Source of the DNA: an uncultured Prevotella sp.
Lineage (GTDB): Bacteria; Bacteroidota; Bacteroidia; Bacteroidales; Bacteroidaceae
DNA length: 7,095 nt
Assembly (NCBI GenBank): GCA_900319895.1
Contig: ONQK01000011.1
Span: forward strand, 1-7,095
Direction of reading: 5' to 3'
The position numbers were made by a program, and so were the translations under genes. Shown in pieces: positions 1 through 6,200 of the stretch (position 1 is its first letter; each line of letters starts with the position of its first letter). The notes below the pieces were generated by a model that saw only the letters and a program-made list of their open reading frames with translations, did no database searches and was not told where the DNA came from.

Positions 1-89
1 ACACGTCTGGTCCGTCGCTCAACATCCTCATCAAGCTGATGTCGATGGTCAGCATCGTCATGGCAGGCTTGACGGTTGCATTTATCTGA
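1..89 (+). CDS. hppA: Membrane ion-translocating pyrophosphatase, C-terminal fragment
   Basis: The gene enters from the left edge; only the last 28 codons are present, read from base 3 and ending at TGA 87-89. The peptide begins TSGPSLNILIKLMS and continues as a hydrophobic segment ending in VAFI. TSGPSLNILIK is the highly conserved C-terminal signature of membrane pyrophosphatases (normally preceded by GDPFKD), which lies at the start of the last transmembrane helix. These enzymes split cytoplasmic pyrophosphate and pump H+ or Na+ outward across the membrane, recovering energy from biosynthetic PPi. The K+ dependence and the ion pumped cannot be judged from this fragment, because the deciding residues lie upstream. 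The family assignment rests on the short conserved motif but is quite specific. Confidence 0.9.
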   Translation, partial: TSGPSLNILIKLMSMVSIVMAGLTVAFI

Positions 90-110
90 CATAGAACGAG
101 AAATTTGGAG

Positions 111-144
111 GCAGGTGCCAGTATCAAAAGCGTCTGGCACCTGC
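111..144 (+). terminator. Hairpin after hppA, possible terminator
   Basis: A perfect 10-bp inverted repeat pairs GCAGGTGCCA (111-120) with TGGCACCTGC (135-144), with one further G-C pair possible inside and a loop of about 12 bases. It starts 21 bases after the hppA stop, where a terminator would be expected. No T-tract follows on the plus strand (the next bases are GCCAAAACT), and the minus strand side is only weakly T-rich. It is therefore not a textbook intrinsic terminator. It may act as an mRNA 3'-end stabiliser or a partial terminator between hppA and the small gene at 191. Confidence 0.45.
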
Positions 145-190
145 GCCAAAACTCAAAATATGATTCACAAACCAATTAAATGGAAATAAA

Positions 191-370
191 ATGACTTTTC
201 ACCGTAAAAACAGCAAGTACAACCACAAGGACGAATCGGCTATTTACAAGTACAAGACCTTATCAGCCATTAAACGTAGGAAGATTATCAAAAGAACGCT
301 TCTGGTCATCCTATCAACCATTGCATTGCTCATTTTTGCTTGCGTAATATACCTTTATTTCTTTCTATAA
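191..370 (+). CDS. Small single-span membrane protein (59 aa), function unknown
   Basis: This frame runs from ATG 191 to TAA 368-370 and encodes 59 residues. Residues 1-35 are polar and very basic (MTFHRKNSKYNHKDE at the start, then KRRKIIKR at about 28-35). Residues 36-59 are almost entirely hydrophobic, forming one membrane helix that ends in YLYFFL. By the positive-inside rule the basic N-terminus should face the cytoplasm with the helix as a C-terminal anchor. I do not recognise a family. It lies 101 bases after hppA on the same strand, with no promoter of the Bacteroidetes type visible between, so it may be read through from hppA; a link to the pyrophosphatase is only positional. Its last 16 bases overlap the end of the convergent ATP-grasp-like gene. 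The sharp split between a charged half and a hydrophobic half argues that it is a real gene and not chance; no homologue could be checked. Confidence 0.68.
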   Translation: MTFHRKNSKYNHKDESAIYKYKTLSAIKRRKIIKRTLLVILSTIALLIFACVIYLYFFL

Positions 371-1464
371 GGTAAGTCGGACAGGGGATTTTCTGACGTG
401 ACATGAACGTAAAATCCGTCTGTATTACGACAAATAGTAAACAAATGGCCTTGCAAATGCTTAAAACGCCAGGCATCCAAAGCGACATGTCCCATCGTAC
501 GTCGCAAATTGACCTCCACACAGGGATGCAACACATATTTTTGAGCTTCGTCCGAATGCACTATCATCATATCCACTCCAAACAACCCCTCGTAGCCCGC
601 GTAAAAAAGTGGCATCCAAGACATGATTTGCTGCCGGATTTGCTGCAACAAATCCCCTGCGACATAATGTGTCAAAAAGTCTTGCTTCTCAACTTCCGAA
701 GCAATCCAATTGCCCGAATAAGCAGTCTGGGCCGTGGCAAAACACGAAAGGCCCAAATATTCCACCCTTCCGTTCACCATCCTGAACTCCATGCCAAAAT
801 CCATCATCCTGTCATACCACGGTTCCACCATCATTCCACCTTGTCGATGCAGGATGCCCTTACACCAATCGGCTTGGGCATCCGAGAGCCGGCCGTCAAC
901 CCTTCTAACACCACGACCGCTGCTGCTCCAAGGCGCTTTTAACACTACACTTCCCCACTTCCCGATAGTATTTTCCACTTGTTGAAGTGTCTGACAGAAA
1001 GCGCTGTCGCCAACCAGCGCCCCCTTGTCCACAACATCTGCCTCCCGCAACATCTCCAACAATTGCATGCTTTGCCGGCGATGGCTCAATTGCCGCACCC
1101 GCTCCAAGGCGCTTCTTGACGGCAGCATTCCGCTCAATAGCCGATTGATTTTTCCTAAACGTCTGCAAACCGCAGCGTTCCATCCCCACACCTCAATTCC
1201 CGAGACGGCTTGAGCCACCTCGTTCCGCCCCAAATCACGCTCGGTGAGCCATTCCACCTTCTGAGAATCAATCCCCAGTTGCGCCGCCTGCCGCACCGCC
1301 ACATCCGCATCATGTACCAAGACGGCATCGCCTTGCTGAGCCCAAAAGACAGGCAAAAATGACAAGTCTTCAACAAACTTCCTGACCAATTGCGGCAAAG
1401 TTTGTATTTTTCCAGCCATTGCAAGCGCGATTTCATGCTCCGGATTAAACAGCAATAACTTCAT
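355..1464 (-). CDS. ATP-grasp-like protein of unknown substrate (369 aa)
   Basis: The product starts MKLLLFNPEHEIALA, a motif I associate with a conserved uncharacterised Bacteroidetes family. Residues 173-188 (VVLKAPWSSSGRGVRR) resemble the ATP-grasp lysine and glycine/serine-rich nucleotide loop. VEP at 213-215 resembles the hinge strand, E226 and D298 are candidate metal or nucleotide ligands, and EVNLR at 317-321 resembles the E-x-N-x-R metal-binding motif. ATP-grasp enzymes usually join a carboxylate to an amine or thiol through an acyl-phosphate; the substrate here cannot be named. There is no signal peptide or membrane helix, so it is probably cytoplasmic. The frame is open to an ATG at 1527, but the start at 1464 is preferred: the conserved-looking N-terminus begins there, and the predicted promoter (1494-1525) would start transcription near 1487, downstream of the upstream ATG. 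It is monocistronic in view and convergent with the small membrane protein gene. The gene is real; the fold is a motif-based inference. Confidence 0.85.
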   Translation of the reverse strand: MKLLLFNPEHEIALAMAGKIQTLPQLVRKFVEDLSFLPVFWAQQGDAVLVHDADVAVRQAAQLGIDSQKVEWLTERDLGRNEVAQAVSGIEVWGWNAAVCRRLGKINRLLSGMLPSRSALERVRQLSHRRQSMQLLEMLREADVVDKGALVGDSAFCQTLQQVENTIGKWGSVVLKAPWSSSGRGVRRVDGRLSDAQADWCKGILHRQGGMMVEPWYDRMMDFGMEFRMVNGRVEYLGLSCFATAQTAYSGNWIASEVEKQDFLTHYVAGDLLQQIRQQIMSWMPLFYAGYEGLFGVDMMIVHSDEAQKYVLHPCVEVNLRRTMGHVALDAWRFKHLQGHLFTICRNTDGFYVHVTSENPLSDLPYRKK

Positions 1465-1493
1465 TTCAAATTGATTTAGGACAAAAATTTGTG

Positions 1494-1525
1494 CAAAAAT
1501 AACAAAAAAATGTCGATTTTGCAAC
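1494..1525 (-). promoter_or_regulatory. Leftward Bacteroidetes-type promoter for the ATP-grasp-like gene
   Basis: On the minus strand the -7 box reads TATTTTTG (plus 1494-1501), an exact TAnnTTTG match. Twenty bases upstream is GTTG (plus 1522-1525), three of four matches to the -33 TTTG. The expected start of transcription is near 1487, leaving a leader of about 23 bases before the start codon at 1464. The surrounding A/T-rich sequence raises the chance of a random match. Confidence 0.5.
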
Positions 1526-1531
1526 ATAGAG

Positions 1532-1563
1532 TTTGCATTTTAGGTATTTTTTTAGTAACTTTG
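1532..1563 (+). promoter_or_regulatory. Rightward Bacteroidetes-type promoter (upstream of two)
   Basis: A TTTG -33 box (1532-1535) is followed after 20 bases by a -7 box TAACTTTG (1556-1563), matching the Bacteroidetes consensus at every defined position. Transcription would start near 1570. It lies back-to-back with the leftward promoter at 1494-1525. Its transcript would run about 115 bases before reaching the riboswitch and would read through a second promoter at 1648-1678, so its separate purpose is unclear. Confidence 0.6.
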
Positions 1564-1647
1564 CGCCCAAATACAAACAAAAATATATAAAGAAAAGAGG
1601 CTGGGCATAGGAAAATCCCATGAGAAGTCAACATTTTACTAAAAATG

Positions 1648-1678
1648 CTTGGAAATTTTCATAGAATCAGTATCTTTG
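1648..1678 (+). promoter_or_regulatory. Rightward promoter immediately before the cobalamin riboswitch
   Basis: The -7 box TATCTTTG (1671-1678) matches TAnnTTTG exactly, and CTTG (1648-1651) sits 19 bases upstream as a three-of-four -33 box. Transcription should begin about 5-8 bases after 1678, which is where the 5' strand of the riboswitch closing stem begins (1684). That agreement supports both the promoter and the riboswitch. Confidence 0.65.
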
Positions 1679-1683
1679 CACCG

Positions 1684-1855
1684 CGAATTTGGTACACGGT
1701 GCCCCAGAAGTGGAAAAAAGGGGATTTAGGTGTGAAACCTAGACAATTCCGCTGCCATGAGCCCATCGTCTCATCATAGACAAAGCCACCGCCTACACGC
1801 CCCATACGACGGGGAGACTGCACTCATCGAGTGAGTCAGAAGGGCTGCCAATTCG
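1684..1855 (+). promoter_or_regulatory. Cobalamin (B12) riboswitch aptamer
   Basis: Several conserved parts of the cobalamin aptamer occur in the right order. CGAATTTGG (1684-1692) pairs with CCAATTCG (1848-1855), with one bulged T, as the closing stem. GGTGCC lies at 1698-1703, and CCCC (1702-1705) can pair with GGGG (1720-1723). The TAGG/CCTA stem (1727-1730 with 1738-1741) carries the typical GGTGtGAAaCC loop. CCGCTGCCATGAG (1749-1761) matches the conserved CCGC core. Two short hairpins follow, CCCC/GGGG (1800-1803, 1811-1814) and CACTC/GAGTG (1821-1825, 1829-1833). The B12 box AGTCAGAAGGGCTGCC (1834-1849) differs from the usual form at two bases. In this family, adenosyl- or methylcobalamin binding normally switches the downstream gene off. 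The first downstream gene is an AAA-type ATPase at 2001, which is not a usual B12 target. The call is motif-based; no covariance search was run. Confidence 0.85.
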
Positions 1856-1920
1856 GGAAATCCGGGAAAATCCTCGGGAGATGGGATGGAAAAGGAAATA
1901 TACACAAAAACAAAATAGAA

Positions 1921-1982
1921 GGTCGATGTTGTCGCCACGAGAAGCTGGAGCGCTTGTGCTCGTTCAACCACTGTTTTCGACC
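1921..1982 (+). other. Long imperfect hairpin in the leader, possible expression platform
   Basis: GGTCGA (1921-1926) pairs with TCGACC (1977-1982), GTTG (1928-1931) with CAAC (1965-1968), ACGAG (1937-1941) with CTCGT (1959-1963), and AAGC (1942-1945) with GCTT (1952-1955) around a 6-base loop. The nested order gives one extended, interrupted hairpin ending 18 bases before the ATPase start codon. No T-tract follows, so it is not an intrinsic terminator. It sits where a riboswitch expression platform would be, between the B12 box and the gene. It could influence start-codon access, but this is inference. Confidence 0.4.
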
Positions 1983-2000
1983 ATTTAAGCCAATAAAGAC

Positions 2001-3188
2001 ATGGACGCTTTTTTCCGTACACACGCATACTTGGTAGAGCATATGGATGCACCTGTCCGCCGCGAACTGATGAATGAGATCAATTGGCATGACCGCCTCA
2101 TTGGTATCAAGGGCACACGCGGCGTGGGCAAGACCACCTTCCTCCTGCAGTATGCCAAAGAATATTGTAATGTGAAAGACAGAAAATGTTTGTATGTAAA
2201 CATGAACAACTTCTACTTTCAGGGGCGCAGCTTTTCCGACTTTGCAGGAGAATTCTACAGAAAAGGCGGCCGTCGGCTGCTCATCGACCAAGTGTTCAAA
2301 CATCCGGACTGGAGCTCCGAGCTGCGGAAATGTTATGAACAATACCCACAATTGCGCATCGTGTTCACGGGTTCGAGCGTCATGAGGCTCAAGGAAGAAA
2401 ATCCTGAGCTCAACGGAATTGTGAAAAGCTACAACCTCAGAGGATTCTCATTCCGCGAATACCTCAACCTAAAGACCTCTAACAATTTCAAGCCATTCAC
2501 GCTCAATGACATTCTCAAAAACCACGAGAGATACGCAAGAGACATTGTAGGGAAAGTGGATTTGAGGCCCCATTTCACCGACTATGTCCATCACGGCTTC
2601 TATCCCTTCTTCCTGGAGAAGCGCAACTATTCGGAGAACCTGTTGCAGACGATGAACATGATGATAGAGGTTGACATCCTGCTGATCAAGCAAATAGAGT
2701 TGAAATATCTCTCCAAGATCAAGAAACTATTCTATTTGCTGGCCCAAAACGGCATACAGCCGCTGAACATCAGCACGCTTGCCAAAGAAATAGAAACCAG
2801 TCGCGCCACGGTGATGAACTACATTAAATACCTTGCCGACGCACGCCTGATCAACATCATCTACGAAGTAGGCGAAGACTTCCCCAAGAAGCCGGCCTCC
2901 GTCATGATGCACAACTCCAACTTGATGTATGCCATCTATCCATTGAAATTTGAGCAACAAACGTTGATGGAAACCTTCTTTGTCAACACACTTTGGAAAG
3001 ACCACGTCGTCAACGCCGGACACAAAAACGGCTATTACATCGTAGACACCGACAAGACGTTCAAGGTCCATGGCACGGAAACCATCAAAAGGACGCATAA
3101 CCGGAACAACGTCATACACATCAAGCACGACTTGGAAATAGGCAAGGACAACCAAATACCACTTTGGCTGTTCGGATTCCTACATTGA
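2001..3188 (+). CDS. AAA-family ATPase with DUF4143-type C-terminus (395 aa)
   Basis: This is a complete member of the predicted ATPase family common in Bacteroidetes (AAA domain followed by a DUF4143-like domain). Walker A is GTRGVGKT at residues 38-45. Walker B is RRLLIDQV at 91-98, followed by FKHPDWSSELRKCYE; in relatives I know this reads IDEVH-x-Y-x-x-W, so Q97 stands where the catalytic glutamate is expected. RIVFTGSS at 119-126 fits sensor 1. Residues about 255-290 look like a winged helix (LNISTLAKEIETSRATVMNY). The C-terminus, ending IPLWLFGFLH, is typical of the family, so it is not truncated. There is no signal peptide or membrane helix. The role of these proteins is not established. 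The ATG at 2001 gives the usual N-terminus, about 37 residues before Walker A. The gene lies 151 bases after the B12 box, which would put it under cobalamin control. It ends 60 bases before nifJ. Confidence 0.92.
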   Translation: MDAFFRTHAYLVEHMDAPVRRELMNEINWHDRLIGIKGTRGVGKTTFLLQYAKEYCNVKDRKCLYVNMNNFYFQGRSFSDFAGEFYRKGGRRLLIDQVFKHPDWSSELRKCYEQYPQLRIVFTGSSVMRLKEENPELNGIVKSYNLRGFSFREYLNLKTSNNFKPFTLNDILKNHERYARDIVGKVDLRPHFTDYVHHGFYPFFLEKRNYSENLLQTMNMMIEVDILLIKQIELKYLSKIKKLFYLLAQNGIQPLNISTLAKEIETSRATVMNYIKYLADARLINIIYEVGEDFPKKPASVMMHNSNLMYAIYPLKFEQQTLMETFFVNTLWKDHVVNAGHKNGYYIVDTDKTFKVHGTETIKRTHNRNNVIHIKHDLEIGKDNQIPLWLFGFLH

Positions 3189-3200
3189 AATTAAGCAAAA

Positions 3201-3220
3201 ATACTTACAGATACTTACAT
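3201..3220 (+). repeat. Tandem 10-base repeat upstream of nifJ
   Basis: ATACTTACAG (3201-3210) is followed directly by ATACTTACAT (3211-3220), nine of ten bases identical. It lies in the 60-base gap between the ATPase gene and nifJ, ending 28 bases before the nifJ start codon. It could be a binding site or chance in AT-rich sequence. No exact TAnnTTTG promoter and no hairpin were found in this gap. Confidence 0.4.
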
Positions 3221-3248
3221 ACAATAAACAATCGAACAAAATTAATCG

Positions 3249-6200
3249 ATGAAAGAGAAAAAATTTATTACTTGTGACGGTAACGAAGCAGCTGCACATA
3301 TTAGCTATATGTTTTCAGAAGTTGCTGCCATATATCCAATCACCCCGTCCTCGCCAATGGCAGAGCATGTAGACAAATGGGCTGCCAAGGGAAGGACAAA
3401 TTTCTGGGGACAGAATGTCAGCGTACAGGAGATGCAGTCAGAAGCCGGCGCGGCCGGCGCGGTGCACGGTTCGCTCCAAGCAGGTGCACTGACCACCACG
3501 TTCACAGCCTCCCAAGGCCTCTTGCTCATGATACCCAACATGTATAAAATTGCCGGCGAACTGATGCCCTGCGTATTCAACGTATCCGCCAGGACCTTGG
3601 CATCACACTCACTGTGCATCTTTGGCGACCATCAAGACGTCATGGCTTGCCGACAAACAGGCTTTGCCATGCTGTGCGAAGGCTCTGTGCAGGAAGTGAT
3701 GGACATGACCGCCGTGGCACACCTTGCCTCATTGAAGACACAAGTGCCTTTTATCAACTTCTTCGACGGCTTCCGCACCTCGCACGAGTACCAGAAAATT
3801 GAACAGCTCGACAAAGAAGACCTGCTGCCTCTGGTCGACCAAGCCGACATCAAGCGCTTCCGCGACCGCGCCTTGTCGCCAGAGAGGCCGATGACACGAG
3901 GAACCGCAGAAAATCCAGAAACCTTCTTCACCCACAGAGAAGCCTGCAACCAATATTATAATAACGTTCCTGAGATTGTAGAAAATTATTTGGCTCAAGT
4001 CTCCAAGATAACAGGCCGCGAATACCACCTTTTCTCCTATTACGGTGCCGAGGATGCCGACCGCATCATCATCCTCATGGGCAGCGCCACTGAAGCGGCG
4101 CGTGAAGCCATCGACCACCTGAACCAAAACGGCGAGAAGGTCGGCATGATTGCCGTACACCTGTATCGCCCATTCTCAGTGAGACACCTGCTGGAGGCCG
4201 TACCACAAACGGTCAAGAGAATTGCCGTGCTCGACCGCACCAAAGAGCCGGGCGCAGAAGGCGAGCCACTGTATCTGGATGTCAAGTCGGCATTCTATGA
4301 CACAGAGAACAAGCCACTTGTCGTTGGCGGAAGATATGGTCTGGGCTCCCGAGACACCACCCCCGCACAGATCATCGCTGTGTTCGACAACCTCAAATTG
4401 CCAGAGCCCAAGAACCACTTCACCATTGGCATCATAGACGACGTCACCTTCACCTCACTGCCAGTTGTACAGGAAATTGCCTTAGGCGGCAACAACATCT
4501 ACGAGGCAAAATTCTACGGCCTGGGAGCCGACGGAACCGTTGGGGCAAACAAGAACTCGGTGAAAATCATCGGTGACAACACCAACAAATATTGTCAGGC
4601 ATACTTCTCTTACGATTCGAAAAAATCGGGCGGATTCACCTGCTCACACCTACGCTTCGGCGACACGCCCATCCGTTCGACCTATCTGGTCAACACGCCC
4701 AACTTTGTGGCATGCCATGTACAAGCCTACCTCAACATGTATGACGTTACACGCGGACTTCAAAAGGGCGGAACGTTCCTTTTGAACACCATTTTCGACA
4801 ACGAGGAGCTCGTGGCGTTCATTCCCAACAAGGTAAAACGCTACTTTGCAGAAAACAACATCACCGCCTACTATATCAATGCGACAAAAATCGCACAAGA
4901 AATCGGCCTGGGCAACCGCACCAACACGATTCTCCAGTCTGCATTCTTCCGCATCACAGGAGTCATACCCATTGGCCTGGCGATTGAACAGATGAAAAAA
5001 TTCATCGTCAAGTCATACGGCAACAAAGGGCAGGACGTTGTCGACAAGAACTACGCTGCCGTTGACCGCGGTGACGAATACAAGCAATTGGCCATCGACC
5101 CGAGCTGGAAAAACTTGCCCGACGAGGACAAGGCAGAAGACGACGCGCCGGCCTTTGTCAAAGAACTGGTGCGCCCCATCAATGCACAAGCCGGCGACTT
5201 GCTGAAAGTCAGCGACTTTGTAAAACACGACACCGTCGACGGCTCATGGAAAAACGGCACCTCGGCCTACGAAAAACGTGGCGTAGAGGCCTTCGTCCCC
5301 ATGTGGAACCCCGAGAATTGCATCCAATGCAATAAATGCTCATACGTCTGCCCACACGCAGCCATCCGCCCATTCGTGCTGAACGACGAAGAGCTGAAAG
5401 GCTTCAAAGGAAAAACCATCGAGATGAAGGCGCCGGCAACCATGAAAGGCATGCACTTTGTCATCGAGCCATCCATGATGGACTGTCTGGGATGCAGCAA
5501 CTGCGCAGACGTGTGCCCCGGGCATCCAAAATTGGGTAAAGCGCTCGAGATGAAGCCCTTCAACCCTGACAATGAACAACAAATCCAGGAAAAGGAGAAC
5601 TGGGAATACTTGGTGAAAAACGTCAAGAGCAAGCAGCACCTGGTTGACATTAAAGCCAATGTGAAAAACTCACAGTTTGCACAACCACTCTTTGAATTCT
5701 CCGGCGCATGTGCCGGCTGCGGCGAGACACCTTACGTCAAATTGATTTCACAACTCTTTGGCGACAGGGAAATGGTTGCCAACGCCACAGGATGCTCGTC
5801 TATCTATTCGGCCTCCATCCCGTCAACACCATATTGTACCAACGAGAAAGGACAAGGGCCGGCTTTCAACAACTCGCTTTTTGAGGACTTCTGCGAGTTT
5901 GGGCTGGGCATGGTGCTCGGTAACAAAAAAATGAGAGAACGCCTGGCATTGCTACTCTCACAAGCGGCAGCAAACGAGAGCTCTCCGGAAGAGTACAAAG
6001 CCCTTGCCAAAGAATGGATCGAGAAACAAGACGATGCCGATGAGACCAAACGACTCGCCGAATTGCTCAAACCATACATCGAGAATGGCGCAAATGCCGG
6101 CTGCCAATACTGCAACGAGCTGAAAACACTAAGCCATTATCTCGTCAAACGCTCACAATGGATCATCGGCGGCGACGGCGCGTCCTATGACATCGGCTAC

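Noticed and set aside
403..942. Plus-strand 179-codon frame opposite the ATP-grasp-like gene
   Set aside because: It is the antisense shadow of the real gene, rich in His, Pro and Ser, with no domain motif.
1465..1527. Upstream ATG (1527) for the ATP-grasp-like protein, adding 21 residues
   Set aside because: The extra residues look untranslated and lie over the predicted leftward promoter; the conserved-looking N-terminus starts at 1464.
1881..1988. Plus-strand 35-codon frame (MGWKRKYTQK...) between the riboswitch and the ATPase gene
   Set aside because: It is short, has no recognisable features and covers the leader hairpin. A leader peptide cannot be excluded, but nothing positive supports it.
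1465..2000. Mobile element or CRISPR array as the reason for the unusual riboswitch-ATPase arrangement
   Set aside because: No terminal inverted repeats, target-site duplications, transposase pieces or regularly spaced repeats were found by eye.
1831..2037. Plus-strand 68-codon frame starting inside the B12 box
   Set aside because: It overlaps the riboswitch aptamer, the leader hairpin and the start of the ATPase gene in another frame, and its composition (Cys, Trp, His and Lys rich) is not protein-like.
2727..3155. Minus-strand 142-codon frame opposite the ATPase gene
   Set aside because: The Val/Asp/Phe-rich pattern is typical of antisense to the codon use of the real gene; no motif or promoter supports it.
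3729..4160. Minus-strand 143-codon frame opposite nifJ, and similar frames along nifJ
   Set aside because: They are shadows of a long, highly conserved gene with no motifs or initiation signals.
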